A DNA stretch of 64,000 nt, taken from Rhodobacteraceae bacterium EL53. GTDB taxonomy: Bacteria > Pseudomonadota > Alphaproteobacteria > Rhodobacterales > Rhodobacteraceae. The notes under the pieces were generated by a model. The model saw nothing but the letters and a program-made list of their open reading frames with translations. It made no database searches and was not told where the DNA came from. Positions within the stretch are counted from its first letter, which is position 1; the number at the start of each line of letters is the position of its first letter. This document shows positions 53,839 through 63,331 of the stretch, piece by piece. Made by a program: the position numbers and the translations under genes. The stretch covers positions 154,725 through 218,724 of the forward strand of contig OMPR01000013.1 of NCBI GenBank assembly GCA_900313015.1, given 5' to 3'.

Positions 53839-56800
53839 CTGCTCTTCCGGCCCATGCCAACAGCCCGGGATATGCCGAACTGTGCGTGACAAGCAATTTC
53901 ACCTTTCTCACCGGGGCCTCGCACCCCGAAGAATTGGTGACCCGTGCCGCTGAGCTGGGATTGTCGGCGATTGCGATCACAGACCGGAATTCTTTGGCCG
54001 GGGTCGTCCGGGCGTGGTCTGCGTTGAAAGAGCTGCGGCGCGAGGCACAGGATGCAGTGCACATTCGATCTCAGCACCGGGTTGATTCCTGTTCGCGTCA
54101 GGAAGTCGGAAATCCGCAACCGATTGCGAAACCAAGCGACCCGCACCTGCCACGTCTGATTGTCGGATGCCGCCTTGTGCTGCGCGACAGCACGGTCGAT
54201 TGGGTGGCCCTGCCACGGGATCGCACAGCCTACCAACGATTGACCCGATTGCTGACGCTGGGCAAGCGGCGCACCAAAAAGGGGGGCTGCGATCTGACCC
54301 TGCAAGACGTGTTGGAGTGGTGCACCGGGATGAGCCTGATTGCTTTGCCTCAAAAGGGGCTAAGGGCATCGGTCCCTGATATCCAGCGGGTCCGAAAACA
54401 GTTTCCCAACCACGTCTTTGTCGGGGCATGCCCTCGTTATGATGGCAGCGACCAAGCCTATCTGGCGGCCTGTGCGCGGTTGGCGCAAGCCACATGCGCG
54501 CCCATGGTGGCGGTCGGGGATGTGTTAATGCACAGGGCCAGCCGCCGGCAATTGGCCGATGTGCTGACCTGTATGCGTGTGGGGGCGACGATTGATCAGA
54601 TCGGAACGCAGGCCTTGCCCAATGCCGAACGCCGCCTGAAAGGGCACGCTGACATGGCGCGTGTCTTTTATGAATACCCGGGGGCCTTGCGGCGCACGCT
54701 AGAGATTGCCGATAGATGCAGCTTTGATCTGCAAGAGCTGTCGTATGAATATCCGGATGCGGGCACAAACTACGAAACCCCGCAGGTGCGGCTGGAACGT
54801 TTGGTTCACGAGGGTCTGAAGTGCCGCTATCCAGCAGGCGCATCCGACAGGGTTCACGCGCTGGTGGCCAAAGAGCTCGCGCTGGTTCAAGATTTGGGGT
54901 TTCCGGCCTATTTTCTGACGGTCCACGACATCGTGCAATTTGCCCGATCACAGGACATCCTGTGTCAGGGGCGCGGCTCGGCGGCGAACTCGATCCTGTG
55001 CTATCTTTTGGGGATTACAGATGTCAGCCCTGAACAGATTACGATGGTGTTTGAGCGCTTTGTGTCCAAACACCGGGGTGAACCGCCTGATATTGACGTA
55101 GATTTTGAACACGAGCGCCGCGAAGAGGTCATTCAGTGGATCTATCAGAAATACGGCCGCGAGCGTGCGGGGCTCTGTGCCACAGTGATTCATTTCCGAT
55201 CCCGGGCGGCGATCCGGGAAGTGGGCAAGGTGATGGGCCTGTCTCAGGACGTGACCGCCGGACTGTCGGGGCAGATTTGGGGCATGAGCAATGGCGGTGT
55301 CGATCTGGGCCGGATTCGCGAGCTGGGGTTGGATCTTGAAAACCGACGCTTGATGCAAACCATCCAGTTGATTGGTGAAATCATCGGATTTCCCCGCCAT
55401 CTATCCCAGCACGTGGGCGGGTTTGTCATAACCAAGGGGCGGTTGGATGAACTGTGTCCCATCGAAAATGCAGCGATGGAGGATCGCACCGTCATCGAAT
55501 GGGACAAGGATGACATCGACGCGATGGGCATTCTCAAGGTGGATGTGCTGGGGCTGGGAATGCTCAGCTGCATTCACAAGGCGTTTGGATTGCTTGAGCA
55601 TCACGAAGGTCAGCCGATGACGATTGCAACGGTCCCACAAGAGGATCCCGCAACCTATGACATGCTGTGCGTTGCCGATGCGATTGGGGTCTTTCAGGTC
55701 GAAAGCCGGGCGCAGATGAATTTCCTGCCACGGATGAAGCCCCGAACCTTTTATGATCTGGTGATCGAGGTGGCGATTGTACGTCCCGGCCCAATTCAGG
55801 GCGGCATGGTGCAGCCCTATGTCAAACGACGTCAGGGGCTGGAAAAAGTCAGTTACCCTTCGGCAGAGTTAAAGGCGGTCATGGGCAAAACGCTTGGCGT
55901 GCCGTTGTTTCAAGAACAGGCGATGCAGATTGCCGTGGTCGGGGCAGGGTTCTCTCCGGAGGAGGCGGACCGACTACGCCGGTCTTTGGCCACCTTTCGT
56001 CGGATGGGCACGATTGGGGTGTTTCAGGAGAAATTTGTCTCAGGAATGCTCAAGAGAAATTATGATCGTGCCTTTGCCGAGCGTTGTTTTTCTCAGATCG
56101 AAGGGTTCGCGGACTATGGCTTTCCTGAAAGCCATGCGGCAGCTTTTGCGATGCTCGCCTATGTGTCTGCTTGGTTGAAATGCCATCATCCGGCGATCTT
56201 TGGCTGCGCGCTGCTGAACTCCCAGCCGATGGGGTTTTATGCGCCCGCTCAAATCGTGCGCGATGTGCGCGAACATGGGGTCGAAATTCGCCCGATTTGC
56301 GTCAATGGCAGCGCATGGGACAACGCGTTGGAACGTCGCCCAGACGGCGCATTGGCACTGCGTCTGGGGTTTCGCCAAATCAAAGGGTTCAAGGAAGAAA
56401 ACGCCGCCTGGATCGTGGCGGCGCGCGGCAATGGCTATCCAGATCCCCAAAGCTTGTGGTTGCGCGCAGGCTTGATGCCCACGGTGTTGGAACGCTTGGC
56501 CGAGGCGGACGCGTTCTCGGATATGGGCCTGACCCGACGCGCGGCGCTGTGGCAGGTCAAAGCCATCCGCAGTCAGAAACCGTTGCCCTTATTTGATGAC
56601 CCAATTGATGGCGAAAGCATCCGCGAGCCTGAGATATCGCTGCCAGTCATGAGCTTGGGTGAAGAAATCGTAGAGGATTATGTATCGACACGCTTTACCC
56701 TGCGCGCCCACCCGATGGAGCTGTTGCGCCCGACGATTCCGGGCCTCACGGCGCATGATAGATTGGCCAAGGTGCCGCTTGGTCAATGTTCTGTGTGTGG

Positions 56801-57173
56801 GCTGGTCATAACGCGCCAACGTCCGGGCACCGCATCGGGTATTATTTTTCTCACGCTCGAGGATGAGACAGGCGTCAGCAACGTGGTGGTTTGGCCCAAA
56901 GTCTATGAGCGGTTCCGCCGTGTGGTCATGGGCGGGCGGCTTTTGTATGTGCGCGGCTATCTGCAGCGCGAAGGGATCGTGGTGCATCTGATCGCGCAGG
57001 ATATTCAGGATATGTCGCACAAATTGTCAGAACTGGGCCATCCGCTGGATGAAGCCATCGGTGTGACACAACCACAGGCCGATGATGCTCCCCGACCCCC
57101 GCAAGCGACATCAAGCGCACGCCACCCGCGAGAGCAGGCCAAGCGCCTGTTTCCCAGCCGCGATTTTCATTAA
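53835..57173 (+). CDS. dnaE2: Error-prone DNA polymerase III alpha subunit DnaE2
   Basis: 1112 residues from ATG 53835. PHP domain at the start (SNFTFLTGASHPEELVTRAAELG), PolIIIAC palm with catalytic Asp in PPDIDVDFEHERREEVI, QGRGSAANSILCY and VARPGPIQGGMVQPY, then OB-fold near the C-terminus. Length and context identify DnaE2 rather than the replicative DnaE1. It carries out DNA-damage-induced mutagenic synthesis with ImuA/B. Confidence 0.95.
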   Translation: MTALPAHANSPGYAELCVTSNFTFLTGASHPEELVTRAAELGLSAIAITDRNSLAGVVRAWSALKELRREAQDAVHIRSQHRVDSCSRQEVGNPQPIAKPSDPHLPRLIVGCRLVLRDSTVDWVALPRDRTAYQRLTRLLTLGKRRTKKGGCDLTLQDVLEWCTGMSLIALPQKGLRASVPDIQRVRKQFPNHVFVGACPRYDGSDQAYLAACARLAQATCAPMVAVGDVLMHRASRRQLADVLTCMRVGATIDQIGTQALPNAERRLKGHADMARVFYEYPGALRRTLEIADRCSFDLQELSYEYPDAGTNYETPQVRLERLVHEGLKCRYPAGASDRVHALVAKELALVQDLGFPAYFLTVHDIVQFARSQDILCQGRGSAANSILCYLLGITDVSPEQITMVFERFVSKHRGEPPDIDVDFEHERREEVIQWIYQKYGRERAGLCATVIHFRSRAAIREVGKVMGLSQDVTAGLSGQIWGMSNGGVDLGRIRELGLDLENRRLMQTIQLIGEIIGFPRHLSQHVGGFVITKGRLDELCPIENAAMEDRTVIEWDKDDIDAMGILKVDVLGLGMLSCIHKAFGLLEHHEGQPMTIATVPQEDPATYDMLCVADAIGVFQVESRAQMNFLPRMKPRTFYDLVIEVAIVRPGPIQGGMVQPYVKRRQGLEKVSYPSAELKAVMGKTLGVPLFQEQAMQIAVVGAGFSPEEADRLRRSLATFRRMGTIGVFQEKFVSGMLKRNYDRAFAERCFSQIEGFADYGFPESHAAAFAMLAYVSAWLKCHHPAIFGCALLNSQPMGFYAPAQIVRDVREHGVEIRPICVNGSAWDNALERRPDGALALRLGFRQIKGFKEENAAWIVAARGNGYPDPQSLWLRAGLMPTVLERLAEADAFSDMGLTRRAALWQVKAIRSQKPLPLFDDPIDGESIREPEISLPVMSLGEEIVEDYVSTRFTLRAHPMELLRPTIPGLTAHDRLAKVPLGQCSVCGLVITRQRPGTASGIIFLTLEDETGVSNVVVWPKVYERFRRVVMGGRLLYVRGYLQREGIVVHLIAQDIQDMSHKLSELGHPLDEAIGVTQPQADDAPRPPQATSSARHPREQAKRLFPSRDFH

Positions 57174-57187
57174 TCTATGGGCAGGAA

Positions 57188-57218
57188 CAAAGGCCGCCCC
57201 AAGCGGGAGTGGCCTTTG
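57188..57218. terminator. Bidirectional hairpin between dnaE2 and rsgA
   Basis: CAAAGGCC / GGCCTTTG with a small inner stem lies between the convergent dnaE2 and rsgA genes. The T tracts are short on both strands. Confidence 0.55.
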
Positions 57219-57241
57219 CTGTCGTTTAGAAAACGTTTCGG

Positions 57242-58318
57242 CTATTTCCGGTTTCGCTTCCGTTTCTGTTCCGCCCGAACCAGTTTCCCCAAAGATTTGT
57301 CTTTGGATTTACGTTCCTGCAGGCTTGCGGAATGAAACCGGTCCTCAGCAACGAGCTTTGTCCAACGCTGCAGTCGTGACGCATCGACCTCTCCGCGTGC
57401 TACCGCCGCTAGCACGCGACACCCGGGTTCACTTTCATGTTTACAGTCGGAAAATTTGCACTGGGTTGCCAGCTCGGTGAGGTCCTCAAACAGTTCGGAC
57501 ACGCCCGATGTGGCCCCGGTGATCTGAAGCTCGCGCATGCCGGGGGTATCCAGCACAGTGCACCCATTTTTCAGCAGATGCAGCTGCCGGTGTGTGGTGG
57601 TGTGGCGCCCTTTGCTGTCGTCTTCGCGGATACCTTGGGTGGTGACATCCGTGCCAGCAAGAGTATTCACCAGCGTTGATTTCCCCACCCCAGAAGAGCC
57701 GAGAAACGCCAGCGTTTGTTTTGGTTTACACCAGGGCGCAAGCTTGACTTCGGGTTCGGCCCCGCGCGCATCCAGCACAACAACAGCCACACGATCAGAT
57801 ATCGCCTCGGCGGATTGAACATAGCTTTCAGGGTCATCGCTCAGGTCGGATTTGGTCAGCAAGATAACAGGTGTTACCTCGGCCTCAAACGCAAGCGCGA
57901 TATAGCGTTCCAGTCGCGCAACATTGAAATCCTGATTGCACGAGGTGACGATAAAGGCGGTGTCGATGTTCGCCGCAATCAACTGCATCTGGCGGTCCGT
58001 GCCGGGTGCCTGCCGTTGATACAGACTCTTGCGTGCCAAGACTCGACTGCTGTTGGGCAACGCCTCGTTATACATAATCCAGTCCCCAACAGTGGCATCT
58101 GATCGGGGGGGCAGAACAAATTCGCCCTCAGCCCCTTGAACATGCAAGCCACTGCGGTGCACTTTGGTGACCCGCACCGGGGGCGTTCCCTCAATTTCCT
58201 CACTGCTGATTTGCTGGGCGAAAAAGGGCTGCCAGCCAAGAGTGTCTAAAACAGAGCGAGGCTCAGAACCGGTATTGGTCGATAGGTTAGGAAAAAAGCG
58301 TGAATAATCACGTGTCAT
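57242..58318 (-). CDS. rsgA: Ribosome small subunit-dependent GTPase A
   Basis: 358 residues from ATG 58318 (AGGAAAG upstream); the longer TTG start at 58351 is less likely. Circularly permuted GTPase: G4 TKSD occurs before G1 GSSGVGKSTLVN and G3 DTPGMREL. N-terminal OB fold and C-terminal zinc-binding CKFSDCKHESEPGC are present. It checks late 30S maturation. A 7-bp hairpin (TCTTGGG/CCCAAGA, 58342-58360) lies in its 5' leader. Confidence 0.95.
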   Translation of the reverse strand: MTRDYSRFFPNLSTNTGSEPRSVLDTLGWQPFFAQQISSEEIEGTPPVRVTKVHRSGLHVQGAEGEFVLPPRSDATVGDWIMYNEALPNSSRVLARKSLYQRQAPGTDRQMQLIAANIDTAFIVTSCNQDFNVARLERYIALAFEAEVTPVILLTKSDLSDDPESYVQSAEAISDRVAVVVLDARGAEPEVKLAPWCKPKQTLAFLGSSGVGKSTLVNTLAGTDVTTQGIREDDSKGRHTTTHRQLHLLKNGCTVLDTPGMRELQITGATSGVSELFEDLTELATQCKFSDCKHESEPGCRVLAAVARGEVDASRLQRWTKLVAEDRFHSASLQERKSKDKSLGKLVRAEQKRKRNRK

Positions 58319-58341
58319 TGGTAGAAGCTTTCCTGCTTCGG

Positions 58342-58360
58342 TCTTGGGCAAAACCCAAGA
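58342..58360 (-). repeat. Hairpin in the leader of rsgA
   Basis: TCTTGGG, 5-nt loop, CCCAAGA, located 24 nt upstream of the rsgA start codon. No further feature recognised. Confidence 0.4.
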
Positions 58361-58515
58361 CGCAGAGTGTCAGAATATCTGAAGTCACAAATAATCGATC
58401 CATTGTGCGGCAGCAGCAAAGGTTTTCTTCGATCTGATTTGCATTGGGAGGGCGCGATGCCTCCCCACCTTAACAGGGCATAAAATCTCCATTGATGGAC
58501 AGAGATATATGCGGT

Positions 58516-58580
58516 TGCGCCAACATTGCAAGTTGGCGCAGCGCCAAATTTGGTTCAGGGCGCAAACCTGCGCCCTGAAC
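58516..58580 (-). terminator. Hairpin cluster at the end of the cupin gene
   Basis: GTTCAGGGCGCA and TGCGCCCTGAAC (58553-58580) make a perfect 12-bp stem with a 4-nt loop, just past the cupin stop. A second stem TGCGCCAAC/GTTGGCGCA (58516-58540) follows. Together they probably terminate the taurine-like operon on the minus strand, although U tracts are weak. Confidence 0.6.
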
Positions 58581-58583
58581 GCA

Positions 58584-58946
58584 TCACTCGGCAGTGTCGC
58601 GAATGACGAAATGTTTGGTTGTTGTTTCCACAACTTCCCAGAAGCCGCGAAACCCATCAGGGATCAAAAAGCTGTCGCCGGTTTTGAAATCACGACGTGT
58701 CCCGTCTTCGTGGATCAGCGCGCAGTGACCAGAGACGATATAGCAGTATTCGTCTTTGTCGTTGAACGCATGCCACTTACCGGGGGTCGACGTCCATGTG
58801 CCGGCCGAGAGTTTACCATCGGGGCTGGTGAAATGCATGCCAACCTTGTGGTGTGGATCGCCGTCTACAACACGATCAGGCAGGTCGGCCAGACGGCGCT
58901 CGCTGCGCACGGCGGGCTCGTCCAAAAGAGAGATGACTTGGGTCAT
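58584..58946 (-). CDS. Cupin domain protein
   Basis: 120 residues from ATG 58946, 8 nt after AAGGA (an ATG at 58955 is less likely). A single cupin fold of the EutQ/DUF861 kind: GTWTSTPGKWHAFNDKDEYCYIVSG (motif 1) and GDSFLIPDGFRGFWEVVE (motif 2). It could be an enzyme or a small regulatory binding protein. It is the last gene after the DAO flavoprotein, behind a partial terminator. Confidence 0.82.
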   Translation of the reverse strand: MTQVISLLDEPAVRSERRLADLPDRVVDGDPHHKVGMHFTSPDGKLSAGTWTSTPGKWHAFNDKDEYCYIVSGHCALIHEDGTRRDFKTGDSFLIPDGFRGFWEVVETTTKHFVIRDTAE

Positions 58947-58963
58947 GTGGTTCATCCTTGAAT

Positions 58964-58990
58964 GAAAAGGCCCCCAGAAGAGGGGGCCTT
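58964..58990 (-). terminator. Terminator between the DAO gene and the cupin gene
   Basis: On the minus strand AAGGCCCCC and GGGGGCCTT pair and are followed by TTCATT after a T-rich end. It lies just past the DAO stop and probably lowers cupin expression. Confidence 0.65.
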
Positions 58991-58998
58991 GTGCTTGC

Positions 58999-60402
58999 TT
59001 AGATCACTTCGTCTTGCAGATAGTACCACACATAGGCCATGCGCTGTCCCATCCGCCGGAAGGGCGTCAAAAGCCCATGGCTCGGCAGGGGAGAGGTGAA
59101 GATCGGCAAGTCAAAAGCCTTGTCTTTTTTGCCTGCAACCAGCTGGGCCATGCGACGTCCTGCCTGCGCCGAATACATCACGCCATTGCCGCCATAGCCC
59201 ATCGCGTAATAGATCTTTTCGTTGGGGTTTGGCTGGAAAATACGGGGCATCATGTCGTGACTCACGTCCACCCATCCCCACCAAGAATATTCGAGATTGA
59301 TGTCAGTCAGAGCCGGGAATTTGCGGGCCAGACCCTTTTGCAGCATCTCCAGGTGTTTGCCGTTTTCCGCATCGTTGCCAGTGACCGCTGAACGGCTGCC
59401 GATCTGCATCCGATTGTCAGGCAGCAGACGATAATAATGGCGCAGCGTCCGGGTGTCCGTCAGCGGCGATTTAGTCTGGATACCACAGTCTGCCAGTTCG
59501 CCGTCAGTCAGTGGACGCGTCACCATTGAATTTGACAGGATCGGCATCAAGCGGTGTTTGGTCTTCTTGTTTAGACCGGGCGCAGTATAGCCGGCTGTGG
59601 CCAACGCCACGGATTTGGCTTTGACGATGCCACCGGGGGTGCGCAGGTGATGCACGCCATTCACGGTTTCCCAACCCATCACCGGGCTGGCGGTGTGGAT
59701 CTTCGCGCCAAGTCGACGAGCCATGTTCACATAGCCAAACGCGAGTTTGCCTGCGTGAATACAGGTGCCGTCGGGTTCCCACATGGCACCGGCGGCTTCT
59801 TGGTCTTTGACGTGATCCGCGTGCAACTCTTCGCGGGACATGACGCGCGATTTGTAACCAAAGGTGCTGTTCAGCAAGTCGCTTTCTTTTTGCAGACCAG
59901 CCATCACTTTGTCGCGGTGTGCGATGTAATAGTGCCCACCCGTTTGTGGGTCACAATCGATATCGTCCTGCGCGATCAGATCTTCGAACAGCTCAAACGC
60001 TTCTGAGACTTCGCGATGCATGCCCTTGGCAACATCCACGCCCCAGCGCTTGATCCACTGCGACCGCTTGAGTCGCCCGGATGAGATCTGGGCCTGTCCG
60101 CCATTTCGGGTGGAACAGCCCCAGGCCAGTGTGTTGGCCTCGAGCACGACAGCCTTGATGCCGTGCTCTTTGGCAAGGTGGATAGCGGTGGACAGCCCGG
60201 TGTAACCGGATCCGATGACAACAACGTCTGCCTCCATATCGCCGGATACGGGACCATCATCTTGGGGCGGTTCGCCCGCTGTTCCGATCCAGTATGTCGG
60301 CGCATGCTCCCGGTTATGGCCCGGACCCGCGTCAACGACTGGATCGTATTTCGGGTCATAGCTGGCGCGCGGCCAATGCCGTGGGATGCTGTTGTCCACC
60401 AT
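58999..60402 (-). CDS. tauY: FAD-dependent oxidoreductase (DAO family), probable taurine dehydrogenase large subunit
   Basis: 467 residues; AAGGAGG precedes ATG 60402. FAD motif VVIGSGYTGLSTAIHLAKEHG, then LEANTLAWGCSTRNGGQAQ and, near the end, YAMGYGGNGVMYSAQAGRRMAQ. These are DAO-family flavoproteins near gamma-glutamylputrescine oxidase (PuuB). The neighbours (TRAP transporter, USP and an NTF2-like protein) match the taurine dehydrogenase tauXY loci of Paracoccus, so this is probably TauY, which oxidises taurine to sulfoacetaldehyde. The substrate is inferred from context only. Confidence 0.7.
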   Translation of the reverse strand: MVDNSIPRHWPRASYDPKYDPVVDAGPGHNREHAPTYWIGTAGEPPQDDGPVSGDMEADVVVIGSGYTGLSTAIHLAKEHGIKAVVLEANTLAWGCSTRNGGQAQISSGRLKRSQWIKRWGVDVAKGMHREVSEAFELFEDLIAQDDIDCDPQTGGHYYIAHRDKVMAGLQKESDLLNSTFGYKSRVMSREELHADHVKDQEAAGAMWEPDGTCIHAGKLAFGYVNMARRLGAKIHTASPVMGWETVNGVHHLRTPGGIVKAKSVALATAGYTAPGLNKKTKHRLMPILSNSMVTRPLTDGELADCGIQTKSPLTDTRTLRHYYRLLPDNRMQIGSRSAVTGNDAENGKHLEMLQKGLARKFPALTDINLEYSWWGWVDVSHDMMPRIFQPNPNEKIYYAMGYGGNGVMYSAQAGRRMAQLVAGKKDKAFDLPIFTSPLPSHGLLTPFRRMGQRMAYVWYYLQDEVI

Positions 60403-60434
60403 TTGCTTATTCCTCCTTAATCGTCAGGTGCTGG

Positions 60435-60821
60435 TCAGGCTTTGAACGCAGGGCGGGATTTCCGCAGCGCTTGTTTTACGACCAGCTGGCCGTCACGAAC
60501 GGTGAATAGGTCAGCGCCTTCAGCTTCAACGCGCATGCCATTGCCATCGGTGCCCGAGAAGGTCCATTCGGACACGGCACGATCACCGTGCACAAAGTGG
60601 CTATGATGATCCCAGTGCGCGTCTTTCATGCCGCCCCAGACAGCCGAAAAGGCGGCTGCGATGGCTTCTTTGCCCTCGATCTTGTTGCCGAACTTTTCGT
60701 CACCACCAACGGTATAGAACACGCAGTCATCCGCAAAGTGGGTCATCACGGCGTCGATGTCGTGACGGTTGAAAGCGTCAAACGTATCGGCGAGATCCTG
60801 TGCGGTCAGGGTTTTTGTCAT
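60435..60821 (-). CDS. tauX: NTF2/SnoaL-like protein, probable taurine dehydrogenase small subunit
   Basis: 128 residues with the NTF2/SnoaL-like cone fold: LADTFDAFNRHDIDAVMTHFADDCVFYTVGG start, HFVHGDRAVSEWTFSGTDGNG centre, VEAEGADLFTVRDGQL end. Its position directly before the DAO gene and its size agree with TauX, the small partner of TauY. A GGAAAAAAG stretch precedes the start. Identification rests on context and my memory of the tauXY family. Confidence 0.65.
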   Translation of the reverse strand: MTKTLTAQDLADTFDAFNRHDIDAVMTHFADDCVFYTVGGDEKFGNKIEGKEAIAAAFSAVWGGMKDAHWDHHSHFVHGDRAVSEWTFSGTDGNGMRVEAEGADLFTVRDGQLVVKQALRKSRPAFKA

Positions 60822-60848
60822 TTCTTTTTTCCTTTGTTTAAAGAGAGA

Positions 60849-61346
60849 TTACTCGTCATCCGTGGGATGAGGAACGATGAGTGTTGGGATTTTTGAGCGC
60901 CGCAGTACGCGTTTGGCTACGGTGCCCAAAAAGGTGTGCGAGAACCCGTGGTCATGGGCCCCCAGAACAATCAGGTCACAGCCCATTTCTTGCGACCGGC
61001 GCAGGATGACTTCAGCGGGGTGACCATCGGTTACCTCGATCGAGGTCACTTGGTCCCGGATTTTCGCATCATCACCTTCGAAACGCGCCCAGAAGTTGGC
61101 TTGCCGTTCCGCTAGGATCTTGCGCACCATTTCATGGCGGCGCTCGGTTGCGGTGCGGCGGGTTTCCTCGTTCAGGATGAACATCTCCATGGTGATCTTA
61201 GCGTCATCCGAGATCGGCTGGTTCACGTGCAGGACATGAATTTCGGCTCCGGTGGCCTGCGCAATGCTGGCAGCATGGCGCAGGGCGTGGGTGGAGTTTG
61301 CCGAAAGATCGGTTGCGAACAGGATACTGGTGATCATCTGTTTCAT
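60849..61346 (-). CDS. Universal stress protein (UspA family)
   Basis: 165 residues. Begins MKQMITSILFATDLS and ends with LIVLGAHDHGFSHTFLGTVAKRVLRRSKIPTLIVPHP, which contains the G-x-H-D-H-G...G-T-V-A nucleotide-binding end of the ATP-binding USP subgroup. USPs next to TRAP transporters are known (TeaD for the ectoine TRAP), where they regulate transport. AAAGGA precedes ATG 61346. 18 nt after the large permease stop. Confidence 0.9.
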   Translation of the reverse strand: MKQMITSILFATDLSANSTHALRHAASIAQATGAEIHVLHVNQPISDDAKITMEMFILNEETRRTATERRHEMVRKILAERQANFWARFEGDDAKIRDQVTSIEVTDGHPAEVILRRSQEMGCDLIVLGAHDHGFSHTFLGTVAKRVLRRSKIPTLIVPHPTDDE

Positions 61347-61363
61347 GATTTTATCCTTTCAGA

Positions 61364-62704
61364 TCAATAGCCGAACACACGGGGCAGCCACAGGGACAAT
61401 TCCGGGAAGAAGGCGATGACAAAGATTGCAATCGTGTTCACGGCGGCAAAGGGCAGAGCACGGATCGAGATTTGTTCGATCGAGATGTTCGAGATACCCG
61501 ACGCGATGAACAGGTTTTCCCCCAGCGGTGGTGTCTGGAAACCAATACCCAGCGTACAGACCATCACCACACCAAAATGGATCGGATCGATACCAACCGA
61601 ATAGGCCACCGGCAGCATCACAGGTACCAGGATCAGGATAGTTGCCAGTGTTTCCATGAACATGCCGACAAACAGCAGGAAGAAGATGATCAGCGCCCAG
61701 ATCACATAGAGGTTTTCAGTAAAGCTTAGCATGCTCTCTGCAATGATCGCAGGGATTTGGTTTTCAACCAGCAGGCGGCCAAACACGGTTGCAGTGAACA
61801 GGATCAGCAGAACACGGCCAGTCAACCATGTGGTGGCTTCCAGCGATTGGAACAGCGATGCCCATGTCAGTTCACGGTAGATGAATGCACCAACAACCAG
61901 AGTGTAGAAGATCGCAACGATTGCGGCTTCGGTGGGGGTAAAGAAGCCTGAGTAAATACCACCCAGAATCACCAGCGGTGCCATCAGCGACCAGAACCCA
62001 CGGTACATTTCACAACCGATGTTCTTTGCGGACCAGCCTTCGGCTACACCCTTGTATCCACGCTTTTTGGACAGCAGGTAGTTCATGATCAGCAAGCTTG
62101 TGGCGATCAGGAAAGCAGGAACAAAACCAGCGATGAACAACTTCGAGATGGAAACCGACGAGAAGGTGCCGAATTTTTCAACAGCTTCGGGGGGAGGGGC
62201 CATGCCGAGCGCGGCAATGCCGAAAATCACCATTGGGATGGAGGGAGGAATGATGATGCCGAGACCACCAGAGGAGGCGGTGATCGCAGAGGCATAGCCG
62301 CGCTCATAGCCGCGGTCGATCATGGCAGGGATCATCAGCATCCCAACGGCCGCGGTTGTTGCCGGGCCAGAGCCCGAAATTGCGCCAAAGAACAGACACG
62401 CCATAACTGTCGCAGCAGAAATACCGCCGGTGAACGGTCCGGCAAGGCTTTCAGCCACGTTAATTAGGCGTTTTGAGATGCCCGCGGCCTCCATCAGGGC
62501 ACCGGCAAGGATAAAGGCGGGCAGAGCCATCAGCGGGAAGGACCCGACCGAAGTAAAGGCGATCTGCACGAATTTGATAGGGTTATCGCCCAAGTAAAGG
62601 AACGAGATGAGGGAGGAGACCCCCAGCGCCACCGTGATCGGCGCGCCAATGAGAAGGAGGATAAGAAAGGATCCAAACAGGATGCTTACGATTTCGGTTT
62701 CCAT
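61364..62704 (-). CDS. TRAP transporter large permease (DctM-type)
   Basis: 446 residues, about 12 helices. Typical elements are GAPITVALGVSSL, FPLMALPAFILAGALMEAAG, GSGPATTAAVGMLMIPAM, and GIIIPPSIPMVIFG. This is the ion-coupled core of a tripartite ATP-independent periplasmic transporter. It is part of a binding protein-small permease-large permease unit next to the tauXY-like genes, probably tauM in that scheme. Confidence 0.92.
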   Translation of the reverse strand: METEIVSILFGSFLILLLIGAPITVALGVSSLISFLYLGDNPIKFVQIAFTSVGSFPLMALPAFILAGALMEAAGISKRLINVAESLAGPFTGGISAATVMACLFFGAISGSGPATTAAVGMLMIPAMIDRGYERGYASAITASSGGLGIIIPPSIPMVIFGIAALGMAPPPEAVEKFGTFSSVSISKLFIAGFVPAFLIATSLLIMNYLLSKKRGYKGVAEGWSAKNIGCEMYRGFWSLMAPLVILGGIYSGFFTPTEAAIVAIFYTLVVGAFIYRELTWASLFQSLEATTWLTGRVLLILFTATVFGRLLVENQIPAIIAESMLSFTENLYVIWALIIFFLLFVGMFMETLATILILVPVMLPVAYSVGIDPIHFGVVMVCTLGIGFQTPPLGENLFIASGISNISIEQISIRALPFAAVNTIAIFVIAFFPELSLWLPRVFGY

Positions 62705-62735
62705 AGTATTCTACCTTTGAATTCTGTCGCGCTGA

Positions 62736-63269
62736 TCAGGATTTGGCGGCGTCGGTCGCCGCTTTGATCTCGTCCAGGTCGATCTGGTCGGGATCGGCGA
62801 TGTTTTCGCCTTTGATCAATTTGCGGTAATTCACCTGCAGGATGCGGATAGTCATCAGCGCGAACGCGATGGGGAGCACCATGTAGATGTATTTCATCTC
62901 AATGCCCAAGGTCTGTGATTTCCAGAACTTGTTCATCTTGTTGAAGACGAAATCATAAGACAGGTAGAGGAAGCATACGTTGAAAAAGATCCAGAATAGA
63001 TCTGCAAACGCTTCGATATATTTTATGTAGTGATCGGGCAGGAACTTAAATTGGAACGTAACGCGGTTGTGTGCGCTCATCTTGGCGGCATAGCTGGCGC
63101 CAAAGTAAACGAACCAGACGAACATGTATACCGATAGCTCTTCGATCCATGAAAATGAGTATCCAAATGCCTCGCGTGAGACGATTTGAACAAATAACAA
63201 AATGACAAAGCCTGACAGCAAGACCCGGCAGATCACGCTCTCGATATTGTCCAGAAATTTCCAGAACAT
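62736..63269 (-). CDS. TRAP transporter small permease (DctQ-type)
   Basis: 177 residues with four predicted helices: ILLFVQIVSREAFGYSFSW followed by EELSVYMFVWFVYFGASYAAK are characteristic of DctQ. It supports assembly of the transporter. A 31-nt gap separates it from the large permease. Probably tauL by context. Confidence 0.9.
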   Translation of the reverse strand: MFWKFLDNIESVICRVLLSGFVILLFVQIVSREAFGYSFSWIEELSVYMFVWFVYFGASYAAKMSAHNRVTFQFKFLPDHYIKYIEAFADLFWIFFNVCFLYLSYDFVFNKMNKFWKSQTLGIEMKYIYMVLPIAFALMTIRILQVNYRKLIKGENIADPDQIDLDEIKAATDAAKS

Positions 63270-63331
63270 TTCTTTTCCCTCCTCCCAGAGCGGAGAAGCA
63301 CATGTGCGCTTCTCCGAGATTTTTTAGCGAT

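Noticed and set aside
53977-54951. 324-codon frame antisense to dnaE2
   Set aside because: Pro/Arg-rich translation typical of a GC-rich antisense shadow.
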